Part shown: positions 1 through 10,760 of the stretch, piece after piece
Layout: every line of letters begins with the position of its first letter
How positions within the stretch are numbered: position 1 is the stretch's first letter
Assembly (NCBI RefSeq): GCF_028009165.1
Contig: NC_079243.1
Span: forward strand, 3,410,001 to 3,474,000
Reading direction: 5' to 3'
Source of the DNA: Akanthomyces muscarius
Taxonomy: Eukaryota > Ascomycota > Sordariomycetes > Hypocreales > Cordycipitaceae
DNA: 64,000 nt
The notes under the pieces: generated by a model
What the model was told of the DNA's origin: nothing
Seen by the model: only the letters and a program-made list of their open reading frames with translations
The model's database searches: none
Made by a program: the position numbers and the translations under genes

Positions 1-1975
1 GGACGCCCTAGCAGGCTTCCCCTCCCTGCACACGCTCTCCCACACAGCACAGCTCATTGAAGGCTACGGCATCAACGTCTTCCAAGCGGACAGCCGCAAC
101 CCGAGTGTGATTGTGACGCTTACTGGAACTGAGACACGCAGCAAGACGGAAACCTGGAGAGCAAGGCTAGGAAAGAAATGCTTTGTGGGATATCCTTTCC
201 TCCAAGAAGCAAAGGTTGTCAAGGTCCAAGATGAACTTTTCACCTACGAACTCGGCGAAGATGGTGTGGAGGTCGTCATGAAGGACAACACAAACCGCGA
301 CTCTGCAAATTTTGCCAAGGAAGCGGACTATCTCGAGAACTGGCACGCAAAACGCCTTGGTGTCACGATTGGTCAGGTTGAGTGCCTCGTTGGTGTCCAC
401 ATGCTAAAGGGTCTTCTCAAAACTGAGGAAGGCGCTCTCATAAAGGAATATGCCGAAAACCCAAGTGTCCGAAGCATATATGCATCTCAGACTGTGGTTG
501 ACGAGGTTATGAATGAGGACGAGCGGTTCCTCGAGAAGGCTGCCCTACCGGTTGAAGAAGAGTTTCCCCAAGGCACAAGAGCGTTCTTTCTCGGCGATTA
601 TGCGTATGGCCGACCTCTCGAGATAACTGGCCATATCAATGGCAAAACGGAAATAGTAGTTTCGGTGCCGAAAACCAAGGAGCCCGAATTCTCGCGATCC
701 ATCATCCGGAAGGCCGAGAGCGCAAATCCATACACACCATCTTTTGCCATTGCCAAGCAGCTTGGGGTTCATCCTTTGGTTCTTAGCAAAATCACGTCCT
801 CCTTCCAGGTACTGACATCGGCCGGGTTGAAGCTGAATTTAGGGCTCAACCTGAAGTTCGAAGGCCGCAAGCTGAAGGTGCTTGGTTACTCACGCAAATC
901 CAACACCGGCTGGGAGTTTAGTAATTTGGCTATTGAGCTTATTGCCAACTACATGGTTACATTCCCGGATTTCTTTGCCGCGGTGCAAAAGCATGCTCAG
1001 AAGAGTGACATCTACGACACCGATTTGTGGCCCGATCAAAGCGTCGCGTCTCAAAGGCTGAAAGATCTCTCTGCTTGGTTGAAGAAACAAGAAACAAGCA
1101 AATTCGAGAAGGTAACTTTGGATGCTGAGCAGCTTGACTCGGATATCGTCATGGCGCTGGCGCAAGTTGGTGAAGAAATATTTCGAGCGTCGCAGGATTC
1201 TGATATTCGCAAACTGCGCGGTGTTCCCCGCACAGCCTTGCTGAAGCCATCAGATGCTGAAATGGTACTTGGAAACCAAGCCTTCAAGCTTGGCGATCGC
1301 GTGACGTTTGTTGCCGCGGCTGGTAAGGTGCCTATCGCCACAAGAGGCACAGTGGTAGGCATTAGCCGCACCCCGACAGCACTTTTACTCGACGTTGTTT
1401 GGGATACATCATTTATGAGTGGAACGACATTGGGCGAACGTGCTCCCATGTTCCGCGGGCAGACCGTGCCAGCCTTGAGCGTTCTCAACACCACAAACCG
1501 TCAGGTACTCTCGGCCTCGAGCAAATCGCAGCAGCGACGCGCAGCAGCAGCCCCGAGCAAAACAACCGGTGGCTATGGCTCTATTGGTGTGCCACAGTAC
1601 AAGGACGCTCAAGCCCCTGCACCTCTCCGTGGCGGCTGGAGTGGCACTGTGAATGGAAAGCAGTCATCTAGTCGAGGCCACGGCCGTGGCGGTGCCAACG
1701 GCGAGCCGAAGCTCCTGCACAGCACCATGGTCTACCGCGATGGACCCCATGGCAGCTCACAGAGTACCGGGCAAGGCGCTCGGGGCCGCGCTGGCCACCG
1801 TGGTGGTGCAGCCATTGGGCAGAACGGTGAGCAAAAGTACGGAAACGTGCCGCCTCCGGCAAACTTGGACGCTTCACGGGGTGGCCGAGGCCGTGGTCGA
1901 GGCAATCGGGGAAGGGGACACGGCAACCGCGGACGAGGGGGCGCTGCTGGCAACCAAGAAGCCAAGACAGCATAG
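1..1975 (+). CDS. XRN1: 5'-3' exoribonuclease Xrn1, C-terminal part (5' truncated by window edge)
   Basis: The reading frame is open from base 2, so the gene starts outside the window. It ends at TAG 1973-1975. Xrn1 is the cytoplasmic 5'-3' exonuclease that degrades decapped mRNA. The visible part corresponds to the post-catalytic region: the KCFVGYPFLQEAKVV block, followed by the SH3-like and winged-helix-like D domains, is typical of fungal Xrn1. The nuclease core itself is not in the window. The last ~100 residues are low-complexity and rich in RGG/GRG, ending in a run of RGRGRGNRGRG-type repeats, as in other fungal Xrn1 tails that bind RNA or decapping factors. No intron is seen in this part. 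The gene is convergent with SPC3. Assignment is from remembered family similarity and is firm. Confidence 0.9.
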   Translation, partial: DALAGFPSLHTLSHTAQLIEGYGINVFQADSRNPSVIVTLTGTETRSKTETWRARLGKKCFVGYPFLQEAKVVKVQDELFTYELGEDGVEVVMKDNTNRDSANFAKEADYLENWHAKRLGVTIGQVECLVGVHMLKGLLKTEEGALIKEYAENPSVRSIYASQTVVDEVMNEDERFLEKAALPVEEEFPQGTRAFFLGDYAYGRPLEITGHINGKTEIVVSVPKTKEPEFSRSIIRKAESANPYTPSFAIAKQLGVHPLVLSKITSSFQVLTSAGLKLNLGLNLKFEGRKLKVLGYSRKSNTGWEFSNLAIELIANYMVTFPDFFAAVQKHAQKSDIYDTDLWPDQSVASQRLKDLSAWLKKQETSKFEKVTLDAEQLDSDIVMALAQVGEEIFRASQDSDIRKLRGVPRTALLKPSDAEMVLGNQAFKLGDRVTFVAAAGKVPIATRGTVVGISRTPTALLLDVVWDTSFMSGTTLGERAPMFRGQTVPALSVLNTTNRQVLSASSKSQQRRAAAAPSKTTGGYGSIGVPQYKDAQAPAPLRGGWSGTVNGKQSSSRGHGRGGANGEPKLLHSTMVYRDGPHGSSQSTGQGARGRAGHRGGAAIGQNGEQKYGNVPPPANLDASRGGRGRGRGNRGRGHGNRGRGGAAGNQEAKTA

Positions 1976-2396
1976 CGAGGGATCGAAACTCGGGCGTACT
2001 AGGACTTAGATTCGGCGTTTACTGGTGGACTGTTCACAATGTAAAATGGCATGTATTTTGTTTAACATGGGATGGAAAATATGGCGACTAATGCATAGAT
2101 GAACGCACTAAAGCCTGATGTTTGAAACTCGAATAAATGGGGTACATATCACCGGAACGGAAGTAGCATTTTGAAAAGAGAGAAAGAAGCACAGTAAACC
2201 TCACATCGGCAACCTTATTGCCAACACATAGTCGAAAGAAGCGAAGTTAAGAAAGTCGATAAATTTCTAGGCAAGCAACAGCTCGCCTGCCAAAGCGCTA
2301 AAAGTCTCACTATATGATGACAGTGCCAAGCTGTCTTGATAGTCTGGGCTCTTTCGAGCCAAAAAGGAATGATATCGCAGAACCACATATTTTAGC
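1976..2396. other. Intergenic, convergent 3' ends of XRN1 and SPC3
   Basis: 421 bp between two stop codons. An AATAAA at about 2134 could be the XRN1 polyadenylation signal. Nothing else is recognised. Confidence 0.5.
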
Positions 2397-3243
2397 TTAT
2401 GCCTTGGCATTCTTGGCCTTGGTGCTGGTTTTGGAATTGGTGTCCTTGGACTCCTTGACCTTGAGGGCTGGGAGGGCAACCTTTTTGCTCTGGCCTCCGG
2501 ACATGGTCTTCCAAAGGAAGAGGTCCTTCGGCATGTTCCAGGTCAGCAGACCAACCCAAGGCTGGACATTGTAGTGCAGCTTCAGTGTGACATCTGCCGT
2601 CTGGGCAATCTTGCCAGAAGGATGCGTGATCTGATACTTGGGCTTTTGGTTCTTAAGCTTGAGCTTGCCGCTAGCAGAACCGAGAGGTTAGTGGAAAGGA
2701 AACCGGCAACGAGGTCACTGAGCGCCGGGCATTTTGAATTCACATACCGATTTGGGTCGATGGACTTTCCGGCGGAGCTCTTTCGGAGTTTCTTCAACGT
2801 AGCGGGTCCAATGTTCAGAAGATGGTCGGCGCTGGGGTTGGTGATAATGCTGTCCCAAATGACGGCCGAGTTTGTCGTGTTGTCGGGGCCGGGCCAGTCG
2901 GCGGTGACGTAGACGAAGAGGTTCTTTGTGTTCCAGGTGAATAGGCTGGAGAGGTCGGCGTCGAGAGAGAAGCGGATGACGGCGTACTCTTCCTTCCTGG
3001 TGCTGTAGTAGTGAGGGCGGCCCTTGACGCTGTTTTCGGTTGTCAGCAGGTTTCCTGTCCCTCTGGCATGCCGCTGTCGGCAGCACGCGACCAAACTTAC
3101 ACTTGGATTTTATCGGGTGTTATGACGCCGGACGGCTCGCGCGGAGAGAAGAGGTCGGTGGCGGCAATAAAGGCGCCAAAGACGCAGGCTACTGTCGTGA
3201 AGAAGCCAAATACATTCTGGATGCGATTAAACGAGTTGTACAT
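2397..3243 (-). CDS. SPC3: Signal peptidase complex subunit 3
   Basis: Non-catalytic but essential subunit of the ER signal peptidase complex, which removes signal peptides during translocation. Three exons: 3243-3101, 3029-2748 and 2670-2397. Introns are 3100-3030 (GTAAGT...CAG) and 2747-2671 (GTATGT...TAG). The joined product is 232 residues. It begins with MYNSFNRIQNVFGFFTTVAC, a single N-terminal membrane anchor as in the SPC22/23 family. The lumenal domain carries the family landmarks: NTKNLFVYV, the SAVIWDSII motif, and an NVQPWVGLLTW segment near the end. The tail is Lys-rich. The ATG at 3243 is the first in frame and starts the conserved N terminus. It is divergent from the ULP2-type gene about 1.5 kb away. 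Confidence 0.92.
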
Positions 3244-4755
3244 GGTGGGCGAGAGGGCGCGGGGCGCAGCCACGTCGAGCGGCTGTGGTGGATATATCTG
3301 CGGTCAGCTCCCGACGGTAGGATTTTCGATTTGGTGGGCGAGCAGAGGCTTGAGTTGACGAATGGTGATGTATTGGCGATGCGACGGGAAGAGGGAGCTG
3401 CGAATTGGTGGCCGATGAGAGATCGCGAATCAGGACACGTTTATTAGTGGAGAGCTTCTTTTGGAGTCTGCGTACTACCAGTAACTAGCGTCCGCGCTCG
3501 CCTCGAAGCATGGGGGCAAGGAGGCTTGAGGCTGTTATTCTTACAGGTAGCCATCACTGAGGGGGGCAAATAAGCAATTGAGGCTCGTGTTGCCAAGCAA
3601 AAAAAAATGAAAATAAAGCAGAGCTTATTACCCAGACAAATTGGGAGTTTGCACACCATTCTGCTCTGCCAGCAGAGCTGCACGGCTGGGCTGGCAGCGG
3701 ACAATGCAGGGGATAGAGGAAATCCAAGGTACTTCCTACCTGCTCACAGCGCCGGCCGATCAGCAACGTGTAAGTGCCTCCCTCGAGCTGTACCACAACG
3801 GTTGGTGACGACTGGTATTCGTGCATACCTACCTGCCTACCTTACCTACCAAACTACTAGCAGGGTTGGTGTGATCAAGACTGGACAGTCCCGCACTCTG
3901 CACAAACATCAGCCGCGTCGCAGAACGTCATGGCCCTGCTCGAAAGACAAGGTCAAATGCGCCGCTATCGAGTATAGTTGCATCTCGCCGTCCTGTCTCA
4001 AGACAGTTTTACAATCTCCGTTCCGGGTTCGCCATTCCCCAAGGCGCGCTATAGGTAGGCATCGTCATGTCGTGGCGGCGACTCTGCTACCGCACCGCGC
4101 CATGTCTCCTCGCAAGTCGCAAAGGCTAGCGTCTGCCGCGTCCATGATTGCTCTACAGTCGGCAAGCGATGAGGTAATATTGTTCCCTTTTCTTATCACA
4201 AAACTACTCCGGTTCTCTGTCGCGCCCGTCGTCAACACCGGCTTTCTCCAGGCGGGCGCCAGGGCGCTACCTACCTACCCTGGGTACCTAAGTTGGGTAG
4301 TACAGCGGCTAGTAGGTACCAAGAGGCCTGAAAGCCTGCCGCCGCCTCACTACAGACCCACTGTGCCTCCCCGCCTCCCACTGACCACCACCCCGCTGAC
4401 TGTGAGCCAACTTTTCCTTGGCCTGGCACAGCAGAATCATTGCCAACTTGCCTCAGTAAACAGCCTACATGCGCCGCGGCCGCCTGCTGCTCACACGCTC
4501 AACATGTACGTCTTCAGATCCCGCCCGCGAATCGCTGGTCACGCACACCCTTTCGGCCTCTAAGAGTATTCGCATCCAGTGCCCAAGCAGACGGTTTCGG
4601 CGCCTTCTCGCCCGCCATTCTGCCCTCTCCAAAGGTTCAGGATCCAGTGCCGCCTGCCAAAGCCCAAGACCCAGAGTACTTCAAGGATGCTTTAGCTGCA
4701 ACGACTCAAAGCCAAAGGCCATCTTGGAAGTCCGTCCATCTTCCATACCTTGCGC
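3244..4755. other. Intergenic/5' leader between SPC3 and the ULP2-type gene
   Basis: About 1.5 kb with repeated TACCTACC/GGTAGGTA-type runs (about 3826-3852 and 4266-4318). A long open frame crosses it on the + strand, but its composition does not look coding. The stretch around 4600-4780 has a more protein-like frame and could contain an upstream exon of the ULP2-type gene, though I could not find a convincing splice junction. Confidence 0.4.
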
Positions 4756-7700
4756 ATGAGATTGCTTTTACTAAGTTCTCGTAGTGCTATACGTCGATAC
4801 TACTCTGAAGCCAACTCGTTCCCGGACTATGGGTATGTCGTTGGCGGTAGCCGTGCCTTCAGCATCAACGTAGACATTGACAGAACGGACAACAGGCCAG
4901 CGCAACCCGACATGGGGCCTGAGAGACTTGTATGCCCCTGTTTCGGTACATCATACTTTTCTCGCACTCAAGTACTGATTGCAACACACAGAGACAGATG
5001 AACCAGTCGTGGGGATCAGTCAACACTTTGACCAAAAGTGGCAACAAGCGAGAATTTCCTGAATCTCCACGCGCACCGAATCAAACCTTGGCTAAACGAC
5101 AAAGGATAGAGGTTCCTCTGAAAGACACTTTCTCCCCCGAACCAACGCACCAAACGTCGCCACCAAGCTCAAGATCAACATTCACCAGTCGCAGACATGC
5201 CACACGTGCTAACTCCGTTCGCGCATCGAATGCGAAGCTCGACATCTTAGTTGGCATAGACGACCCTCACCCCGGCCCATCCAATGTCACTTCTGATATT
5301 GCTCCTAGACCCGGTGGTCGGAAGCGGCACTCCGCCAACGTATACTCGCCGGCAGTCTCCAAGAAGACAGCAAAACATCATAGGGCCCCGACAGAATTTG
5401 ACGAAATTGAAACATCCGAGGACGAGCTGCAATCCAATCACTCAACCTTTTCATCCAATATTCGGCAGACAAACTTCTCACAAATAAAATGCTCCCCTCG
5501 GTCACGGCCACGCATGCGTGGCGACATAACCCCGACTAAATTCCGAGGAAATGCGCCAGGGGAGTTCAAAAAGCATCCTATGGCCATATTGAAGGCTGTT
5601 TCGGGAAAGGAGATGTACGATTCACCACAAAACAGCCACCATTCCCTCTCTTTGCATCGCTCCCCAAGCAAGCCCTCCTTTCTAGAAGCATGGTCCGACG
5701 GAAAGCCGGATGAAGAGCATCAATGGGTTTCATTCGATGTAAAAGATGTTAGCAACCTTCGCTACGGTGGATGCTACCTAAGCTTCCGACGATCCATGAT
5801 CCGCGGTCGGCCGCCGACAATAACGCTGCAATTTGCAAGCGCAGAAGGCGCTGCTCAGGTTGCCAGAATGATCGATGTGTGTGCTGCTGAAGGCTTTACC
5901 AGGTAAGTTTTGGTTTCACGGAGCTTTTGGAAAACGTTTTCTTTGCTGATGAAGACAGAGAGGAAATGAAGCGAATGCTTGACATTGCTTGGAAAAATGC
6001 GGTGCAAAGCTCGCGTCACGTCAGACACGATGATGCAGAGGCTCAACGTGTGCCTGTGTCGCATGGGTGGCGCTACGACGACGCTCAAATACACCCCGAG
6101 GCACAAGAAGGTGGCTCAAAAAGACTTAAAAACAAAATGACAACTCGGCCAGACCATCTCGACGAACCAAGACGCTCCGCATCGCCAGTCCGGCGAGCCG
6201 GTATGGAAACTCGACGGACTAGAAGAGTATCACCAACACGCAAGGAAATCCCAACTGTTCTCGAGCGCTGGTCTGAGAACAATACCAGTTGGGAGAAAGA
6301 TTGGAACCAAACGCTTGTGTACCCCGCCACCGGGCGCAACCGAGCCTCGGTCGACAAAGAAGACATCCTCAGGCTGGACGAGGGCGAATTTCTCAACGAC
6401 AACTTGATCAGCTTTTATATGCGATATCTTCAAACTAAAATGGAGCGACAACGACCAGAGCTGCTCAGTCGAGTGCATATCTTCAGCACGTTCTTCTTTG
6501 AGAAGCTGACCTCGCGTAAGGGCGGCATCAATTACGATGGTGTGAAGAGTTGGACCTCCAAACTGGATTTGTTTTCTTACGACTATATCGTGGTGCCGGT
6601 TAATGAGAATGCGCATTGGTATCTGGCAGTTATATGCAACACTCCGAAGCTGCTAGAGCCGGCAGAGCATGATTCATCGCCTGCTCGTCTCTCGACAGAG
6701 GCCTCGGTTCTGCCGAGGCCAGAATCCCCGATCATGACAAAGGTGGAGCGAGAGATGTCCGATATATCGCTGGAAGAGACCACTGCAACACGGCGCTCCT
6801 CTAGAAAGCTCTCGCATTCCAGACTACTCTCGTCTGGCCTAGTATCGTCTCCCGCGAAAACGGGTCCAGCAACAAGTTCTACCGCAACAGCAGTGCAGGG
6901 CCCCCGTGCGCCATCTAGGCGCTCAGATGCCTCCCAGGCCCGCATTATTACACTTGATTCGCTGGGATCAACTCATTCTCCAACCTGCAAGGCGCTCAAG
7001 GAGTATCTTGTTGAAGAAGCTAGAGACAAGAAGCATATTGACTTGGTGGACTTGCCTGGCGGCATGAAAGCCCGCGGTATACCGGAACAAACCAACTTTT
7101 GTGACTGCGGAATCTTCGTCTTGGGCTACATGGAAGAGTTTCTCAAGGACCCGGATGACTTGGTGCGCAGGATTTTGAGTAAAGATAAGGTTGACTGGTT
7201 TATTGACGCAGCGAGACTGCGCAAAAAAGTTCGCAACATTCTGTTTAAGTTGCAGCGTGAACAGACTGAGCGCCTCGCACAGGAACGGGAGGCCAAACGA
7301 CACAAGAAACGGACGAGCAAGTCTCCGATAAGTAGTACATCGGGAACGGTCAGCAAGGCCTCGCCCAGACGCCTCAGCACCAGCAAAGGAGCTGAGCCTT
7401 CTACTCCGCGCTCACCACAGCAGATACTGCCCGTCACGTCTCCAGCCACATGCAGGAGCGTAACACCACCTGCCGTAGCGACTCGCGGTACCCCCGGAGC
7501 CACACGCGCCATCACTGCCGACAACGGAATCGTTGCCATTGTTGGGACGCCGCAGTCCGCGCATACAATGGATCCTTCCACGCAACAGTCATCCCCGAGG
7601 CCGTCGAACCCACAGCAGGTAAAACTGCTGCCTGACTCGCCACCTCCATCTTCAAGCCTCGATGAGACAAACACCAACGACACACAGGACTCGGTACAGC

Positions 7701-7783
7701 TTCTCTCCGTGGCGAGAAAGCTGCAGACGCCACAGACTTGTCAAACCAAGACTACATCATTATACCCTGCATCACATTCTTAG
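4756..7783 (+). CDS. ULP2: SUMO-specific protease, Ulp2 type (C48 peptidase)
   Basis: Removes SUMO chains from nuclear proteins. Exons 4756-4929, 4992-5902 and 5959-7783; introns 4930-4991 (GTATGC...CAG, phase 0) and 5903-5958 (GTAAGT...CAG) give 969 residues. The C48 catalytic residues are visible: H581 in NAHWYLAVIC, D695 in ITLDSLG, Q739 and C745 in the DCGIF motif. A ~100-residue Ser-rich insert separates the His and Asp blocks, which is the Ulp2/SENP6-7 pattern rather than Ulp1. A PH-like stretch lies just before the second intron. The N-terminal ~330 residues and the C-terminal ~200 are disordered, with Ser/Pro-rich sequence. The start is uncertain: ATG 4756 is the first in the frame that splices cleanly, but an upstream exon is possible. 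Catalytic assignment is firm; N terminus is not. Confidence 0.85.
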
Positions 7784-8130
7784 GCTCGGTCTGCCATGTT
7801 TATGACTCCAGATACTATTCGTTCTATACTTTTATGCAGCCCTTTAATGTTATTTCGCGGAACTCTACCTCGACGATGGTCAGGCTATTAACAGGGTGAA
7901 ATGAACAAAGTGTGTACTTTGAGTTTGGCGTTTTGCTATTATTTATTTTGGGTTGGCCTTGTATGCGCGCCCACGCGTGCGTTGCCTCTCCGTTCTTCCT
8001 GCATCACATCTGGTACTCTTTATCGCGTGGCGATTCATTTTGCTGGACATGATTTACATATACTAGCTATGCTTGTTTGATATACTCGCTACTGTTGCAA
8101 TCAGTACATTATTGAGCATGCAGCGAGCAG
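7784..8130. other. Intergenic, 3' flank of the ULP2-type gene
   Basis: AT-rich 3' untranslated sequence leading into the tandem repeats that start near 8131. No gene is seen. Confidence 0.5.
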
Positions 8131-8454
8131 CTCGAAGGAGTTAATTACGTGTGCATTTTCTTTTTTTAGATTTCCTTCAGCGTTGTGGTAGTAAAAATAT
8201 TTACCGTGCATAGTATATGCCCGCTTGTGAAAATTTGTACATGAATTTTTCTTTTCTGTCCATTTATCCTATATACATGCGGCTTATGCCTTCCCAGCAC
8301 TCAAAGGAGCGAATTACGTGTGCATTTTCCCCCCTCAGGGTTGTGGTAGTAAGAAAATGTATACCTTGTATATGCCCGCTTGTAAAAATCCCTACATGAG
8401 TTTTTCTTTTTCCGTCCATTTATCCTGTACATGCGGCTTATGCCTTCCCAGCAC
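8131..8454. repeat. Diverged tandem duplication A (two ~160 bp copies)
   Basis: Copy 1 at 8131-8300 and copy 2 at 8301-8454 align along their length. Shared blocks include AATTACGTGTGCATTTTC, TTGTGGTAGTAA, ATGCCCGCTTGT, and a terminal ATGCGGCTTATGCCTTCCCA element. Copies differ by substitutions and small indels. The terminal element occurs a third time at the start of copy B2 (8554). Confidence 0.8.
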
Positions 8455-8680
8455 CTGATGCAATCATTTTCGCGCGCGCTTCGAGAGCTGCTCATGCTCT
8501 TCAACCCAAATCTCCGCTCTGCACATGTCCGTCCACCAGCGTGCTCGGTATGCATGCGGTTTATGCCTTTCCCAGCATCCCGATGCAACCATTCTCGCGC
8601 GCACTTCAAGAGCTCGCTTGCTCTTGATCAGCCAAGTCTCCGCTTTGCGCATGTCCATTCACCAGCGTGCTCGGTATGCG
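8431..8680. repeat. Diverged tandem duplication B containing the 3' end of RRP9
   Basis: Copy B1 (8431-8552) and copy B2 (8553-8680) are about 122-128 bp each. They share the ATGCGG(C/T)TTATGCC element, a CGCGCGC block and ACCAGCGTGCTCGGTATGC. B2 holds the last ~24 codons and stop of RRP9 on the minus strand. B1 keeps the same frame for about 15 codons and then reaches its own TGA. Confidence 0.8.
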
Positions 8681-10411
8681 GGGCACTTCAAAGATCACGG
8701 CACCATTTCTTGCCCCCTTTTGTATCTTCCACCGACCGAGGCGGTGCTCGCTGCTGACTGCCGCCACGATGCAAAGCCCGTCCTTTCCGCGGTCGCCGCG
8801 TTCGAACACGGTAATTCCATTGATGATGCCCTCAATAGGGCGTTGTGGTAGCTGCTTGTACGCAGAGTTGGTGTCATCCTCATCCTGCACCCTCTCTGTC
8901 CCGTCAGGCGCAGCGGCGGAGCCCTCCGTCTCTTGCCCACCTAGCGAGCCCAGTAGTTGGATTTTACGCTTATCCTCGGAGAGCTGCCAGACCTTGACCT
9001 GTCCATCCCAGCTGCCGCTGAGGATGATATCCGAGTATGGTATCGTTTTTAATGCCGTGATCCAACGGGGGGTCGGCGCAGGGATCTCAGCGCTACTGGG
9101 ATTCTTCTCGGCAGAGGCGGCGTGGGGGTCAAGGCGAGGGTCAATGCCGTGCGCCAGCGGCTCGATGTACACGGGCTTCTTCTTGGCAACGCTCCAGAGC
9201 GAAATGGCGCCATTGTCGCTGCCAGTAACAAAAAGTTCGTCGTCAATCATGGCGATGCGGTCCATTGTGCCTTCCGCCAGCAGTGAGCGCTTGTCCACGC
9301 CGGGCTGCCTCTGCTTCTTGTCGACGGCGCCGCCTCGAAAAACGAGCTGTGTTTCTTCACTGACTTTCCAGAGACGCGCAGTACGGTCGCGTGCACCAAC
9401 GCTAACACAGCGCTCCTGTGCTAATGCGTCAATATCGACAACTTCGTCCTGGTGGCCAAACAGCGTTTCGACATATGCCATCTCATCCAGACTCCAGACC
9501 TTGACTGTTCGGTCCTTGGAGCAAGAGTAGAGCTGGTTTGTGCCTCTTCGAAACGCAAGTCCTGTGACCGCGTCTCGATGGTGGGTGAGGACTTTGATCG
9601 GCTTTAGCGTCGCCGCCTCGTAGACGATCATCTTCTTGTCTTCTCCTCCCGTTACGACATATTTGCCGTCTGGGGAGGCTGCAACAGCGAGGATTCGGCC
9701 GGTGTGTCTTTTGTAGTATTTTTCTCCGGCTTTGGCGGTATTGCCTCTAATCCAAGTCTCGAGCTGCGGTTGTCTTCGTGGCGGCGCGGCAGCTTTCTTG
9801 GATTTGCGCTTGGTTGTTTGCGGGTATTGATCCTTGGGCAAGTCCTGCGCTCTCCATTTATGAAGAAACATATCCTTGGTCGCCGTGTACACATACGGGG
9901 CACATGCTGCGACTGAGGTAACAGCATGAGTGTTGGTTCGAAAAAATGTTTGTGATGACTTGTGAAGGGCCAATTCCGGGGCCAATTGACGGTATACTCG
10001 TCCTTTGGTCTCTGCAATATCCTCTTGCAGTCGCTCGGCAATCATATCGCGGTCGATATCGGCAGCGTCAAAGCCAGCTTCGTCCACGTGCTGTTTGACA
10101 TTTTCGAGGTAGCGCTCTGCTAGACGCAATCTTCGTTCGGCGGCTGTTTCCTCCTCACTTTCTTCGGATTCGCTATCGTCCACATCTTCCTGCATGTCGG
10201 ATGGAATGTCAGAGTCGGCATCGTCGTCATCCGAGTCACTGCCCGAGATTGACTCTTCCCGCTCTGCTCGCTTTTTCGGTGTGATAGCGGCTTTGTTGCC
10301 GCCGCCTCTGCCATTGGGCTTTTGTGCGGCAATTCTCTTTTTGGGGACATCTGAAGATATGTTCCTCTTGCGCTTCTTTTGGGCTCCGGGAATCGTGAAA
10401 AATGAGGACAT
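8606..10411 (-). CDS. RRP9: U3 snoRNP-associated WD40 protein Rrp9 (U3-55K)
   Basis: Component of the U3 snoRNP/SSU processome in the nucleolus, needed for early 18S rRNA processing. Single exon, 601 residues. The N terminus carries a basic nuclear-localisation-like stretch (KKRKR, PKKR) and a long acidic Asp/Ser/Glu run, both usual in Rrp9. A conserved helical block (around EERYLENVKQHVDE to the ETKGRVYRQLAPEL region) precedes the beta-propeller. WD repeats are evident, with GRILAVAASPDGKYVVTGGEDK, a TGLAFRRGTNQLYSCSKDRT-type repeat and several later blades. The final ~24 codons lie inside a tandemly duplicated stretch, so the C terminus may be newly acquired or remodelled. Divergent from PRE1 (349 bp). 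Confidence 0.92.
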   Translation of the reverse strand: MSSFFTIPGAQKKRKRNISSDVPKKRIAAQKPNGRGGGNKAAITPKKRAEREESISGSDSDDDDADSDIPSDMQEDVDDSESEESEEETAAERRLRLAERYLENVKQHVDEAGFDAADIDRDMIAERLQEDIAETKGRVYRQLAPELALHKSSQTFFRTNTHAVTSVAACAPYVYTATKDMFLHKWRAQDLPKDQYPQTTKRKSKKAAAPPRRQPQLETWIRGNTAKAGEKYYKRHTGRILAVAASPDGKYVVTGGEDKKMIVYEAATLKPIKVLTHHRDAVTGLAFRRGTNQLYSCSKDRTVKVWSLDEMAYVETLFGHQDEVVDIDALAQERCVSVGARDRTARLWKVSEETQLVFRGGAVDKKQRQPGVDKRSLLAEGTMDRIAMIDDELFVTGSDNGAISLWSVAKKKPVYIEPLAHGIDPRLDPHAASAEKNPSSAEIPAPTPRWITALKTIPYSDIILSGSWDGQVKVWQLSEDKRKIQLLGSLGGQETEGSAAAPDGTERVQDEDDTNSAYKQLPQRPIEGIINGITVFERGDRGKDGLCIVAAVSSEHRLGRWKIQKGARNGAVIFEVPRIPSTLVNGHAQSGDLADQEQASS

Positions 10412-10760
10412 GGTTGCTGCTATTGCTCGGAAAACAAGCAGCCCTGTGTCTGATGTCTAGGCCGGTGAAGCATCAAGTTTTCTGCCGCCTTCTCAAAAAA
10501 AAAAAGTTTCGGAGGGACTTGCGTTGCCAGAAATGGACAAACCCCACATGCACCTGGCCATGGCGAATAGCATGGCCCGGTCGGGTTATAGTGGTTCCGG
10601 TCCTTGCGGCGGTCTCCACAGCACTGCGAGCGCTGGTTGACGCGCATGGCTACAGCAGCCTAGTCGAGCTTGATAGCTTGCTGTATCGCAACACTCAGCA
10701 ACCGGCGAAGCTACCTTTTCCATCTACAACAGCACAACACGGTCAAACGCAACAATCAGC
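10412..10760. promoter_or_regulatory. Shared divergent promoter RRP9 / PRE1
   Basis: 349 bp between the two start codons. It contains an A-tract (about 10495-10505), which on the RRP9 strand is a T-tract. I saw no sequence that clearly matches a known proteasome or ribosome-biogenesis element. Confidence 0.5.

Noticed and set aside
3607..4563. 318-residue open frame upstream of the ULP2-type gene
   Set aside because: Composition and lack of any motif suggest chance; it includes TACCT microsatellite sequence translated as LPTYPGYLS and similar.
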